Source of the DNA: Pareuzebyella sediminis
Lineage (GTDB): Bacteria; Bacteroidota; Bacteroidia; Flavobacteriales; Flavobacteriaceae
Length of the DNA stretch: 64,000 bases
Assembly (NCBI RefSeq): GCF_008367235.1
Contig: NZ_VTZS01000001.1
Coordinates: forward strand, 62,001-126,000
Direction: 5' to 3'
Shown: positions 8,181 through 17,114 of the stretch, one piece after another
Layout: each line of letters begins with the position of its first letter
How positions within the stretch are numbered: the stretch's first letter is position 1
The notes under the pieces: generated by a model
Seen by the model: only the letters and a program-made list of their open reading frames with translations
What the model was told of the DNA's origin: nothing
Databases searched by the model: none
Made by a program: the position numbers and the translations under genes

Positions 8181-8813
8181 TTGAAAATTCTGTTGCACCC
8201 GACTTATTTTCCTAGTATAGCCCATTTCATAGCGATTGTTCAAAATGAAGTGTGTTGGGAAGTCGAGGATAATTACCAAAAACAAACCTATCGAAACCGT
8301 TGTTACATCTGTACAGATCAAGGCAAACATATGCTGAGCATACCCATTAAACACGTAGGCGGCCTTCAAGGGAGACAAAAATATAAAGAGGTAGTACTGG
8401 ATAATTCTTATAACTGGCAGCGACAACATTGGCGTACCTTGCAAACTGCGTATAGAACCTCGCCCTTTTTCGAATTTTACGAAGATGAAATCGCCCAGCT
8501 GTATGTAAATACTTTTGAAAGCCTTATTGAATTCAATCTGCAGAGTATTCAAACGATCTGTGATTGCCTCCAAATTGAATTTCCGACTGCACAAACTACC
8601 CAATATGAAAAAACTACGGATGACTCGAAAGATGCCCGGTTTTTGGTCAAGGCGAAAAATGAGCTTGCAATAGATCAAGAGCCTTACGTTCAGGTTTTTA
8701 ATGATCGCCATGGTTTTGTACGGAATACAAGTACTTTAGACCTGCTTTTTAACGAGGGGACGAATGCCTTGAATTATTTACAACAACAAAATTCCGGTTT
8801 TCTCGATGTTTAG
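8181..8813 (+). CDS. WbqC family protein
   Basis: 210 residues beginning at a TTG codon; the next residues KILLHPTYFPS are the typical WbqC N-terminus, so TTG is preferred over any internal ATG. Other family traits are the RNRCYI segment, KHVGG near residue 55 and the aromatic NWQRQHWRTLQTAY stretch. WbqC-like proteins occur in polysaccharide and O-antigen loci, but their biochemical activity has not been settled. The end overlaps the next gene by 8 bases. An imperfect -7-like box (ATATCTTG, about 8153-8160) lies upstream. Confidence 0.85.
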   Translation: MKILLHPTYFPSIAHFIAIVQNEVCWEVEDNYQKQTYRNRCYICTDQGKHMLSIPIKHVGGLQGRQKYKEVVLDNSYNWQRQHWRTLQTAYRTSPFFEFYEDEIAQLYVNTFESLIEFNLQSIQTICDCLQIEFPTAQTTQYEKTTDDSKDARFLVKAKNELAIDQEPYVQVFNDRHGFVRNTSTLDLLFNEGTNALNYLQQQNSGFLDV

Positions 8814-9126
8814 GTTGGTGCTGCACTATGGTATTCATTTTTTGGTACCGATAGCCATTGGGTTGATTTTTTTTAAGGAAAAATGGAAGTGGGCCATATT
8901 CATTCTTCTTGCGGGTATATGTATCGACCTCGATCATTTATTTGCGGACCCTATTTTTGCCCCGAACCGCTGTAGCATTGGTTATCATCCTTTGCATACG
9001 TATTGGGCCATAGCCGTTTATATAGCGCTGTTATTTTTTCGTAAAACTAGAATTTTCGGGTTAGCCCTTGTAATTCATATCGTAGCCGATGCGGTGGACT
9101 GCTATTTATTGCTTCAATCGAAGTGA
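8806..9126 (+). CDS. DUF6122 family small membrane protein
   Basis: 106 residues with four hydrophobic segments (about 8-22, 29-43, 66-80, 85-103). Conserved acidic/His patches such as DLDHL (41-45) and GYHPLHTYW (59-67) fit the DUF6122 family. Its HxxD-type residues are reminiscent of metal-dependent membrane hydrolases, but no activity is known. It overlaps WbqC by 8 bases at the start and runs 21 bases into the convergent EEP-family gene at the end. Confidence 0.8.
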   Translation: MFRLVLHYGIHFLVPIAIGLIFFKEKWKWAIFILLAGICIDLDHLFADPIFAPNRCSIGYHPLHTYWAIAVYIALLFFRKTRIFGLALVIHIVADAVDCYLLLQSK

Positions 9127-10125
9127 GGCCATAACTGGGAAATGGTCCGAATACTTTACGTCAAAATTTTTATGCCCGGTAATTTCAAAAGCTGTATCCG
9201 CCATAATGTAGTCGATTCGAATAGGAATATGTAGCAGATCGTAGGTTCTTCCTAGACCAGATCCTTCTTCGATAAAGGTGTCCTGTAGGTCGCCTTTTAA
9301 AAGGTGATAGATATTTGAAAACTGAGTATTGTTCATATCGACACAAGCAATAGTCTTGAACGGATTCGATGCCCTGTGGGCTTCTATAATTTTAGCCTGT
9401 CGCAACTGTTTCTCAAAACGACTGGATAATCTACGAAACGTTTTTTCTACAGGTCGGGAACGAACATAGCCCGATCCAGGAGTTATGCCCAAAGACTGCA
9501 TATGCATATTGTATACACGAATCGTGTCGTTTTGGTAAACGATATCGGCATAAGACCCATTGTTTACACTATTCGGAAAGTTGATGATTTCGCTTTTGAT
9601 AATCGGATATTTTGATAGAATGGCCAAATGTACTTTTCCCGTGTAGATTTTTTTAAAAAAAAGATACGGGTAATTAAACAAATCCTTTTTCATGGTATGG
9701 CCCGCTTCTTGAAAACATATGATATCGGGCTGTTCGTCATTTATTAACTTTTTGATTTTATCGGCAAGCTCTGAATTGAACCTGCCTCGAACCTGAAACC
9801 CATGCACATTATAGCTCATCACTCTAAGATCTTCTTTTTGTAGCCCACCTTTTTCGAGGTTGAATTTTACAAAGTCTCCGAACATGAGATAGCCAAAAAT
9901 GAGAACACTCAGAGAATACATCATTTGATATTTTAACTGAAGCGCCCAGTAGAGGAAAAAAGCAAGGTTGCCCACGACCAGAACAGGAACGCCCAAACTC
10001 AAGATGGAAAGAAAAGATAAACTTTCAGCAGTTATATAGGGTACTACACATGCGATCAATAATAAGGCGACCAGTATAAAATTAATAAAGAAAACAATTT
10101 TATTGAAAAACGATAGGCCCTTCAT
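9106..10125 (-). CDS. Endonuclease/exonuclease/phosphatase (EEP) family protein, membrane-anchored
   Basis: 339 residues. The N-terminus has three hydrophobic helices (about 8-30, 37-60, 67-83) and the rest is an EEP domain. Visible catalytic motifs are MSYNVHGF (N106), the metal-binding Glu in DIICFQEAG (E140), CVDMNNTQ and the terminal SDHFPV (D327, H328). The fold covers DNases, inositol-phosphate phosphatases and sphingomyelinases; the substrate is not predictable. The membrane anchor suggests an extracytoplasmic catalytic domain. It follows the rhomboid gene with a 3-base spacer, so it belongs to the mutL-rhomboid operon. Confidence 0.9.
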   Translation of the reverse strand: MKGLSFFNKIVFFINFILVALLLIACVVPYITAESLSFLSILSLGVPVLVVGNLAFFLYWALQLKYQMMYSLSVLIFGYLMFGDFVKFNLEKGGLQKEDLRVMSYNVHGFQVRGRFNSELADKIKKLINDEQPDIICFQEAGHTMKKDLFNYPYLFFKKIYTGKVHLAILSKYPIIKSEIINFPNSVNNGSYADIVYQNDTIRVYNMHMQSLGITPGSGYVRSRPVEKTFRRLSSRFEKQLRQAKIIEAHRASNPFKTIACVDMNNTQFSNIYHLLKGDLQDTFIEEGSGLGRTYDLLHIPIRIDYIMADTAFEITGHKNFDVKYSDHFPVMASLRLKQ

Positions 10126-10128
10126 GTG

Positions 10129-10995
10129 CTAGTCTTCCTTACCTGCCTTGAACAAAAAGTCTTTTTCGGCCTTAGAAAGACTTTCATAACCTGACTTGCT
10201 AATTTTATCTAAAATGGCATCTATTTTCTTCTGGTGGCTTTGTTTATCTCGGGTGACGGAGGTTTTTGTAGCACCATTCTGTTTGCGATAAACGGTTTTC
10301 ATGGGCGCTTTTTTTTCTTTCTTTTTGAACAAATTGGCCAACCCATCCATAAATTTTGAGAAACCCTCGCCAATATCGGTTCCCTTATACAATTGCCTGG
10401 CATAAACGTACCCGAGAAGGGCACCGCCCAAATGTGCAATTCTTCCTCCGACGTTTCCGCCCAAGGGTATTTGTATCAGATCCAACAAGACCACAAAAAC
10501 CCCTACTTGCCAAAGTTTAACATTGAAAAAGAATACGCGAATCTCTTGGTTGGGAATATACGTGCAAACAAATATAAGAACGGCCATCACCCCCGCCGAT
10601 GCGCCGATCAGGGAAGTATTGATGCCTACAAGAGCTGGAAATATGTTATAGCTTAATAAGAATAGAAGCCCGCCCAGTATAACGCCCAAAAAATACACGT
10701 TTAAAAAACGCTTTCCGTCGAAAAGATTCAATAAAATACGACCTGCCACGTAGAGTATATACATATTCCACAGAATATGTAAAATACCACCGTGAAGAAA
10801 GGAATACGTTATTAAGGACCAAGGCTGTAAGAGAAACTCGTAAAAATCTTTCGGCAAAGCAAACCAATCCTCAAAATTAGGACCGATGAGTGCTGTAATC
10901 AATCCCATGACAATGAATACGATTACATTGACGGCAATAAGCTTTTCAGAAACACTTAGCCTTGCATATTGATATCTCAATCCTCCGTTCGCCAT
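10129..10995 (-). CDS. Rhomboid family intramembrane serine protease, with C-terminal soluble tail
   Basis: 288 residues. Six transmembrane segments carry the rhomboid catalytic dyad: S134 in GASAG (132-136) and H188 in IAHLGG. The HGGILHILWNM segment (68-78) is the conserved loop/TM2 motif. Residues 205-288 form a Lys-rich cytosolic tail ending in SKAEKDFLFKAG, a pattern common to flavobacterial rhomboids. It is immediately downstream of a second rhomboid gene (one base apart), and the two are clearly paralogous. The substrate is unknown. Confidence 0.93.
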   Translation of the reverse strand: MANGGLRYQYARLSVSEKLIAVNVIVFIVMGLITALIGPNFEDWFALPKDFYEFLLQPWSLITYSFLHGGILHILWNMYILYVAGRILLNLFDGKRFLNVYFLGVILGGLLFLLSYNIFPALVGINTSLIGASAGVMAVLIFVCTYIPNQEIRVFFFNVKLWQVGVFVVLLDLIQIPLGGNVGGRIAHLGGALLGYVYARQLYKGTDIGEGFSKFMDGLANLFKKKEKKAPMKTVYRKQNGATKTSVTRDKQSHQKKIDAILDKISKSGYESLSKAEKDFLFKAGKED

Positions 10996-10996
10996 A

Positions 10997-11731
10997 TTAA
11001 TTCCAACGCTTATTGTTAAACTGATTTTTTTTCCAATACCACATCATTATAAAGCCTGTGATGGCTCCGCCGACATGGGCAAAATGTGCTATTCCAGTAG
11101 CCGTACCCGTAAATCCGAAGAACAAATCTCCTGCAATTAGCAGGGGAACAAAGTATTTTGCCTTAATGGGTATAGGCAGAAATATGAGCATAAGTTCCGC
11201 TTCGGAGAAAGCGAAGGCAAAGGCTACCAAAACCCCATAGATAGCACCTGAGGCTCCTACGGCCGGGGTGTTAAACGCACTTAGAAAACTATCTACATTC
11301 GACTCCCCAATGATATCGTTCCAGCTCGGGCTATACTTTCCTTGTGAAATTATTTCCATAATTTGATTTTCCGCTACACCGCCATCGATAAGGGCCTGTA
11401 GGGCATCACTGAAGAAATAGTAATTGACCAGGGTATGCAGAAGTGCAGCGCCTAAACCCGCGGAAAAATAAAAAAACAAAAATTTATTTCTTCCCCACAT
11501 CCGTTCTAACGGCGTACCAAACGCCCATAGGCCATACATATTGAACAATATATGCATGAAATTACCATGCATGAACATATGGCTCACGATCTGCCACCAC
11601 TCAAAATTCGGATTTTCTGGATACCAAAGTGCAAACCAGACATACATTTGGTCACCGTAAATCTGCGTAGCAATAAACACCAGCACATTGATAATAAGCA
11701 GATGTTTTACGGCATTGGTTAAATTCCCCAT
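10997..11731 (-). CDS. Rhomboid family intramembrane serine protease
   Basis: 244 residues. The catalytic Ser161 is in VGASGAIYG and the His219 in FAHVGGA; MFMHGNFMHILFNMYGLW (52-69) is the family TM2 signature. A hydrophilic insert at about 108-152 between TM segments is longer than in the neighbouring rhomboid and could gate substrate access. The gene abuts mutL with no gap and is followed by the second rhomboid, so the three are co-transcribed. No substrate is suggested by the neighbours. Confidence 0.94.
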   Translation of the reverse strand: MGNLTNAVKHLLIINVLVFIATQIYGDQMYVWFALWYPENPNFEWWQIVSHMFMHGNFMHILFNMYGLWAFGTPLERMWGRNKFLFFYFSAGLGAALLHTLVNYYFFSDALQALIDGGVAENQIMEIISQGKYSPSWNDIIGESNVDSFLSAFNTPAVGASGAIYGVLVAFAFAFSEAELMLIFLPIPIKAKYFVPLLIAGDLFFGFTGTATGIAHFAHVGGAITGFIMMWYWKKNQFNNKRWN

Positions 11732-13582
11732 TTAGATAAATTTTTTATCAATATCATTTTCAGTAATCGTAATATAAATCGGTTTGTTGAACGGGCTTAT
11801 CTTAGTCTCTTTACAAGCGAACAAGTCGTTAACCAACGCTAGTTGTGATTGCTTATCCAGAACTTCGCCGGTTTTGACTGAAAGTGTCTTTGCCAGTGTT
11901 TTTGACAAGATATCGGTATGCGAAAAATTTTCTTCGCCGACCTGTTGTTGATAATCCGATATAAGTTGGTCAAGAATCATACCCACTTCACTTTCGGCCA
12001 CTAAAAGAGGTACTCCCGTAATCGTTATGGATTCGCCTTCGACCTTTTCAAAAATAAAACCTATGGAAACCAGAATTTTTTCGATGTCCTTTAGGGCATT
12101 GATTTCCAATTTTGAAAAAGACAAGGTCAAAGGAAATAATAATTGCTGACTAACCGCTTCTTTAATAGTGCTATATTTTAAAAATTTTTCATACAATACC
12201 CTTTGGTGGGCACGACTTTGATCGATAATGATCATGCCCGATTTGATGGTCGTAATTATATATTTTCTTCTAAGTTGAAAGGTAGTTGTAGAAGATTCGG
12301 ATAGTTCGTTTTCGTCTTCGAAAATCGAGCCAGTAATGGTATCCGATTCAAAACTAATGCTATGGGCCGTAGTTTCATCTCCTAGTTTCGACTCCATACC
12401 CACATAAAGGCTTTCCCAATTTTGATCGCTCCCCTTCCTATAGGAAAAAGACTTGACTGCCTTATTTCCTGTTTCAAGGAAAGGGTTGAATCCGGCATCG
12501 ACAGTAACATGGGGTTCCACCGCAGATTTATCCTTAAAACCATAAGGGGTCAGCAAATTCGGATCTTGGTCAAAATCAAGGGCCGGTGCAACATTGAATT
12601 GCCCCAAACTGTGTTTCACCGTCGAACGCAACAACGCATAAAGGGTATGTTCATCGTCGAATTTAACCTCGGTTTTTGTAGGGTGAATATTGATATCGAT
12701 GGAAGCCGGGTCAACTTCAAGATATAGAAAATACCCTGGATAGGTATCGGATTTTATAAGTCCTTCAAAGGCTGCTACCACCGCATGGTGAAGGTAGGGA
12801 CTTTTTATATACCTATTGTTGACAAAGAAAAATTGTTCTCCTCGACTTCTTTTTGCAAATTCAGGCTTCTTAATAAAGCCTTTTATTTTTACGATAGGTG
12901 TCTCTTCTTCGACAGGAACCAATTTTTGGTTTGTACGGCTGCCAAAAATATGGACGATACGTTTTCGGTAATTATCCGAGGGCAAGTTGAACAATTCGCT
13001 TCCATTATGATAAAAATAGAATGCTACGCTAGGGTGGGCCAATGCCACCCTATGAAACTCATCGGTAATATGACGGAGTTCAACTTGATTGGATTTTAAA
13101 AAATTTCGTCGTGCAGGAATATTAAAAAATAGATTCTTTACCGACATGGAAGTTCCCTTTGGTGTAACACAAACCTCTTGGAACGCCACCTTGCTGCCTT
13201 CTATTTTTAGGTGCGTACCCACTTCGTCCGTTTCCCTTCTGGTCTGCATTTCAACATGTGCAATGGCTGCAATGGAAGCCAAGGCCTCACCTCGAAACCC
13301 TTTGGTATGCAGATTGAAAAGGTCTTCGGCCTTCTGTATCTTTGACGTGGCATGACGTTCAAAGGACAGTCTCGCATCGGTTGTGCTCATGCCTTCGCCA
13401 TTATCGACTACCTGAATAAGGGCTTTGCCCCCATCTTTTACAATCAATTTTATTTGAGATGCACCGGCATCAAGTGCATTTTCAAGGAGTTCTTTAACCA
13501 CGGAGGCCGGCCTTTGGACCACTTCGCCAGCTGCGATCTGATTGGCTACATGGTCTGGTAAAAGTTTAATGATATCGGCCAT
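11732..13582 (-). CDS. mutL: MutL, DNA mismatch repair ATPase
   Basis: 616 residues. The GHKL ATPase domain shows ELLENALDAGA (N35), DNGEGM (60-65) and GFRGEALASIAA (95-106). The transducer domain carries the DINIHPTKTEVKF segment (296-308). The C-terminal dimerisation domain contains DQSRAHQRVLYE at 454-465, the place where endonuclease-type MutL proteins have DQHAxxExxxxE; here His is replaced by Ser and the first Glu by Gln. MutL couples MutS mismatch recognition to strand removal. Its stop overlaps nothing, and its start codon touches the upstream small membrane-protein gene. Confidence 0.96.
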   Translation of the reverse strand: MADIIKLLPDHVANQIAAGEVVQRPASVVKELLENALDAGASQIKLIVKDGGKALIQVVDNGEGMSTTDARLSFERHATSKIQKAEDLFNLHTKGFRGEALASIAAIAHVEMQTRRETDEVGTHLKIEGSKVAFQEVCVTPKGTSMSVKNLFFNIPARRNFLKSNQVELRHITDEFHRVALAHPSVAFYFYHNGSELFNLPSDNYRKRIVHIFGSRTNQKLVPVEEETPIVKIKGFIKKPEFAKRSRGEQFFFVNNRYIKSPYLHHAVVAAFEGLIKSDTYPGYFLYLEVDPASIDINIHPTKTEVKFDDEHTLYALLRSTVKHSLGQFNVAPALDFDQDPNLLTPYGFKDKSAVEPHVTVDAGFNPFLETGNKAVKSFSYRKGSDQNWESLYVGMESKLGDETTAHSISFESDTITGSIFEDENELSESSTTTFQLRRKYIITTIKSGMIIIDQSRAHQRVLYEKFLKYSTIKEAVSQQLLFPLTLSFSKLEINALKDIEKILVSIGFIFEKVEGESITITGVPLLVAESEVGMILDQLISDYQQQVGEENFSHTDILSKTLAKTLSVKTGEVLDKQSQLALVNDLFACKETKISPFNKPIYITITENDIDKKFI

Positions 13583-13890
13583 TATTGTGGGAAGAATATA
13601 GTCAGGTCAAAGTCGAGGATATACAATACGATAAAAACCAAAATGGCCAAAATGATCGTCATCCGTAATTTTAGGTTTCGATCACCCTTACGACGCATAT
13701 CTGACATGGCATTACCGAATTTACCCTTTAAACCTCTGGGCGTATCGACGGTGCTCCGATATTGGTCGAATTTTGACTCGATCTTAAACGGACTGCCTTT
13801 ACCCTTGTCATCGAAGTAACGAGGCGAATATTCAAACTTCTTGTTACGTTTTAACCTTGTGAATTTGCTTAACATACCCATGATTTTCAA
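13582..13890 (-). CDS. Conserved small membrane protein, often mislabelled 'riboflavin synthase subunit beta'
   Basis: 102 residues: a basic N-terminal two-thirds (many Lys/Arg, with the segment FEYSPRYFDDKGKG) and one C-terminal transmembrane helix (about 79-97). It has no similarity to lumazine or riboflavin synthases that I can see; the name sometimes given to its relatives seems to come from the neighbouring ribH. Starts at M1, M4 or M6 are all possible. It overlaps the mutL start by one base. The 228 bases upstream, before ribH, include a near-consensus -7 box on the minus strand. Function unknown. Confidence 0.82.
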   Translation of the reverse strand: MKIMGMLSKFTRLKRNKKFEYSPRYFDDKGKGSPFKIESKFDQYRSTVDTPRGLKGKFGNAMSDMRRKGDRNLKLRMTIILAILVFIVLYILDFDLTIFFPQ

Positions 13891-14118
13891 AGTTACTTAA
13901 AAACAAAAAATATGCCGTAAGGCCTATGCCAAAATTTGTTAACAAGGAATTGGTGATTAAAAAGGAAAAAGCAAGGAATAATCGAATCTCAGGCTCCTTA
14001 AAAAGAATGGTAAAAGATAGGGAGCGTATTGGTACAATTCACCTATGTACGGATTTAGTCACCTTAGGACCGGATTCAAAATTTTAAGTCGAGGGGGAGA
14101 AGGGCTTCTCTACAGAAA

Positions 14119-14604
14119 TTAAGCATTTCCAAGATCGGCCATTTTGATAGCCGCAATAGCGGCTTCCGCACCTTTATTTCCATGTTTTCCACCGCTTCGT
14201 TCCCGAGCCTGCTGCATGGTATTATCGGTTAAAACACAGAAAATCACCGGGGTGTCAAAATGTAGGTTCAGGTCTTTAATTCCTTGGGCCGTAGCACTGC
14301 AAACGAAATCAAAGTGTTTCGTTTCACCCTGTATTACACTTCCGATGGCTATTATAGCGTCAAACTTAGCGGAAGCAATCATTTTTTTACAACCGAAAGT
14401 CAATTCAAAACTTCCCGGAACGTTCCATCTGATAATATTTTCCTTTAAGGCACCGCAGTCGATTAGGGCATCCATGGCCCCATTGAACATGCCCTCGGTA
14501 ATCTCGGAGTTCCACTCAGAAACCACGATCCCAAACCGAAAGTCCTTCGCATTTGGGATCGTGGCTTTGTCATAAGCCGACAAATTCTTGTTTTCCGTGG
14601 CCAT
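14119..14604 (-). CDS. ribH: RibH, 6,7-dimethyl-8-ribityllumazine synthase
   Basis: 161 residues from the ATG at 14602-14604. The frame extends 13 codons further upstream, but that would overlap the preceding gene, and lumazine synthases start close to this site. Signatures are the phosphate/substrate-binding SEWNSEITEGM segment, VPGSFELTFGCK, GSVIQGETKHFDFV with the catalytic His, and the C-terminal GNKGAEAAIAAI. It makes lumazine from a pyrimidinedione and dihydroxybutanone phosphate, the penultimate riboflavin step. It is separated by a single base from the TPR gene upstream. Confidence 0.96.
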   Translation of the reverse strand: MATENKNLSAYDKATIPNAKDFRFGIVVSEWNSEITEGMFNGAMDALIDCGALKENIIRWNVPGSFELTFGCKKMIASAKFDAIIAIGSVIQGETKHFDFVCSATAQGIKDLNLHFDTPVIFCVLTDNTMQQARERSGGKHGNKGAEAAIAAIKMADLGNA

Positions 14605-14605
14605 G

Positions 14606-15373
14606 TTAGCTTGTAGTTTTGGCCATGCCGATAAAGGCATCAATATTACGGGCTTCGTCAGAGGACCCGTAATCGTCTTTTATACGCTGAAAATATTGTA
14701 ACGCTTTATCTTTTTGGTTCAACTCAAGGGCGGTTACACCAGCCTTGTATAGAAATTTAGGTGCCGTGTATTCGTTGGTGCTATGGGCGAGGGCCTTTTC
14801 GTAATAATCCAGGGCTTCCTCTGGTTGACCAAGTTGCATAAAGGCATCACCAAGTCCTCCCTTGGCAAGTGCGCCAAGAATATCATCATCGGACGCGAAT
14901 TTTTCAAGGTGGGAAATCGCCTCTTGATAATTCTGCATGTTCAGATACGCCATCCCTGCGGAATAATTGGCCAGATTTGCGGCTTTAGTTCCGCTGTATT
15001 CATCGATGATATCCAAAAATCCGTACTTTCCTTCGGCCCCGTTCAATGCCAAATTGTATAAGGAGTCTTTGGCCGTGGTGCTGTTCAGCGCTTGATCAAA
15101 ATATTGCTGTGGATAATACATTTCATTCGCGGCACTGGCCTCTTTGGGATTGTCAACAAATTGAACGTAGGCCAAGTATCCTAATACCGCTACTGCGACC
15201 ACCCCTATAAAACCTAGGATGTAATTTTGATTCGTTGCGACCCAGGCCTCCGTTTTCGAGGCACTCTCATCCAAGGTGCTAAATACCTCGGCTGTAGCGC
15301 TTTCCTGTTCAGCAAGTTCTTGCTCCTCCGCTTTGTTCTTGGGTTTGAATCCTCGCTTCTTATATGTAGCCAT
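14606..15373 (-). CDS. Membrane-anchored tetratricopeptide-repeat protein (YfgM-like)
   Basis: 255 residues. A Glu/Lys-rich cytoplasmic N-terminus (1-45) is followed by one transmembrane helix (about 51-72) and a periplasmic TPR region (about 85-250), with recognisable TPR helices at YLNMQNYQEAISHLEKF, LGQPEEALDYYEKAL and LELNQKDKALQYF. The layout resembles YfgM-type ancillary subunits of the periplasmic chaperone network, which is inference from architecture. A consensus -7 box lies at 15395-15402, 21 bases from the start. RibH follows one base after the stop. Confidence 0.88.
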   Translation of the reverse strand: MATYKKRGFKPKNKAEEQELAEQESATAEVFSTLDESASKTEAWVATNQNYILGFIGVVAVAVLGYLAYVQFVDNPKEASAANEMYYPQQYFDQALNSTTAKDSLYNLALNGAEGKYGFLDIIDEYSGTKAANLANYSAGMAYLNMQNYQEAISHLEKFASDDDILGALAKGGLGDAFMQLGQPEEALDYYEKALAHSTNEYTAPKFLYKAGVTALELNQKDKALQYFQRIKDDYGSSDEARNIDAFIGMAKTTS

Positions 15374-15394
15374 TTTATTTTTTTAAAGGTCGCG

Positions 15395-15402
15395 CAAAAA
15401 TA
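15395..15402 (-). promoter_or_regulatory. TAnnTTTG -7 box for the TPR-ribH operon
   Basis: The reverse strand reads TATTTTTG, an exact match to the Bacteroidota housekeeping -7 consensus TAnnTTTG. It ends 21 bases before the TPR gene start, leaving room for a short leader. The box is back-to-back with the recF promoter at 15439. Confidence 0.7.
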
Positions 15403-15438
15403 AAGTTTTTATCGAAAACGGGAAGGGTATTTATTCGT

Positions 15439-15446
15439 TATTTTTG
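15439..15446 (+). promoter_or_regulatory. TAnnTTTG -7 box for recF
   Basis: TATTTTTG, an exact consensus match, lies 42 bases before the recF ATG. It is divergent from the TPR-ribH promoter in the same 115-base intergenic region. Confidence 0.65.
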
Positions 15447-15488
15447 ATGTTTTGGTAATCGAGCCCCCTAAAACATCTTTACAAGTTC

Positions 15489-16568
15489 ATGTTTCTAAAA
15501 AAATTATCCCTCATCAATTATAAAAGTTTTGACTCGCGCGAGTTCGATTTCGATGACAAAATCAATTGTATAGTAGGTCAAAATGGAATAGGGAAGACCA
15601 ATGTGCTTGATGCGGTGTATCACCTTTCTTTCGGAAAGAGCTATTTCAACCCGATTTCGGTTCAGAACATCAGGCATCATCAAGATTTTTTTGTAATCGA
15701 TGGGGAGTTCGTCAAAAATGGCAAAGAAGAAAGAATAGTATGTAGCTTAAAACGAGGTGCAAAAAAAATCATCAAGCGAAATGGAAAGACGTACGACCGT
15801 CTTTCCGACCATATTGGTTTGTTACCCTTGGTCATTGTGTCACCCGCCGATAGAGATCTCATTATTGAGGGGAGCGATACTAGAAGAAAGTTTATTGACG
15901 GGGTAATATCACAGTCTGACAAAGGCTATCTGCAAGACCTTATCAAGTATAACAAGATATTGGGCCAACGCAATTCATTATTGAAGTATTTCGCCCTTAA
16001 TCGAACGTTTGACAAAGAAACCCTTTCGGTCTACAATGAACAATTACATCATTATGGAACGGCAATTTTTAAGAAACGGTTGGCCTTTATGGAAGCTTTT
16101 ATCCCTATTTTTAAAGAACAGTATGTCACTATTTCGGGGGGTAATGAAGAGGTTACACTTTCTTATGAAAGCAAACTTTTGCACTCCGAACTTTTGCCTC
16201 TTCTTGAACAAGAAATCGAAAAAGACAGGGCTTTACAATATACCTCGGTAGGGATTCATAAAGATGATCTGGGATTTGATATTTCCGATCATCCTATAAA
16301 AAAATTCGGCAGTCAAGGTCAGCAAAAATCATTTTTGATCGCCTTAAAATTTGCGCAATTCCATTTTATCAAGGCGCAATCGAAGACGACTCCCATATTG
16401 TTATTGGATGATATTTTCGATAAACTGGATGAAAATCGTGTAGCGCACATAGTAGCTTTGGTAGATAATGAAAATTTTGGTCAGATTTTTATTAGTGATA
16501 CCCATGCGGAACGCACTGAGGAGGTCGTAAAACAGATTCATCAGTCGTATAAAATGTTTAGGATGTAG
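15489..16568 (+). CDS. recF: RecF, DNA replication and repair protein
   Basis: 359 residues with an SMC/ABC-like ATPase fold. Walker A is GQNGIGKTN (30-38), the signature region is [12 protein letters not shown] (about 272-283) and Walker B is [15 protein letters not shown] (about 299-313). RecF binds single-/double-strand junctions and helps load RecA at gaps together with RecO and RecR. In this clade recF sits apart from dnaA/dnaN, here followed by a lipoprotein gene and a DUF721/DciA-like gene. Confidence 0.95.
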   Translation: MFLKKLSLINYKSFDSREFDFDDKINCIVGQNGIGKTNVLDAVYHLSFGKSYFNPISVQNIRHHQDFFVIDGEFVKNGKEERIVCSLKRGAKKIIKRNGKTYDRLSDHIGLLPLVIVSPADRDLIIEGSDTRRKFIDGVISQSDKGYLQDLIKYNKILGQRNSLLKYFALNRTFDKETLSVYNEQLHHYGTAIFKKRLAFMEAFIPIFKEQYVTISGGNEEVTLSYESKLLHSELLPLLEQEIEKDRALQYTSVGIHKDDLGFDISDHPIKKFGSQGQQKSFLIALKFAQFHFIKAQSKTTPILLLDDIFDKLDENRVAHIVALVDNENFGQIFISDTHAERTEEVVKQIHQSYKMFRM

Positions 16569-16623
16569 ATGAACTTTTTTTAGTTCGACGATTCTAAAAA
16601 TTTGGAATACTATATTCTCGGTA

Positions 16624-17070
16624 ATGAAAATTCCTTTTTGGCATATGAAGATTCTTTTTTCTATAATGGTGGTAATTTTGGTAATGGGGTGTTCCGACCC
16701 GATTTCCAAAGAAGACTTAAAAAATTTAAATGGATATTGGGAAATTACATCAGTTACATTTCCGAATGGCGAAACCAAGGAATACAAGGTCAGTACTACC
16801 GTTGATTATTTTCGGTTGGAGGGATTAAAGGGATTTAGGAAAAAGGTACAACCTAAGCTTGATGGAACTTTTAATACGTCCAACGATGCCGAGTCCTTTA
16901 CGATACTAAAAAAGAACGATTATTTTGAGTTCTTTTATAAGAACGAACTTAGTGCCTGGTCAGAAATACTTTTGGATATTTCTCCGAATCGATTTTCGGT
17001 CAAAAATGAAGAAGGAATCACCTATTCATATAGTCGATTTGAGCCTTTTTCCGTCAAAAGGCCTCAATAA
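16624..17070 (+). CDS. Small lipoprotein, lipocalin-like
   Basis: 148 residues. Hydrophobic residues 10-20 end in VMGCSDP, a lipobox with Cys22. An alternative start at the second ATG (16645) would give a shorter signal peptide with the same lipobox. The mature part opens with LNGYWEITSVTFPNG, typical of lipocalin-like Bacteroidota lipoproteins, and continues as short beta-strands. It lies between recF and the DUF721 gene on the same strand. No catalytic residues are evident; function unknown. Confidence 0.78.
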   Translation: MKIPFWHMKILFSIMVVILVMGCSDPISKEDLKNLNGYWEITSVTFPNGETKEYKVSTTVDYFRLEGLKGFRKKVQPKLDGTFNTSNDAESFTILKKNDYFEFFYKNELSAWSEILLDISPNRFSVKNEEGITYSYSRFEPFSVKRPQ

Positions 17071-17114
17071 TATTAACTTAAACGTTTAGGAACGATTATT
17101 AAAATCGAAATACC

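Noticed and set aside
14605-14643. 13-residue N-terminal extension of ribH
   Set aside because: It would overlap the end of the TPR gene, and known lumazine synthases start at about the chosen Met.
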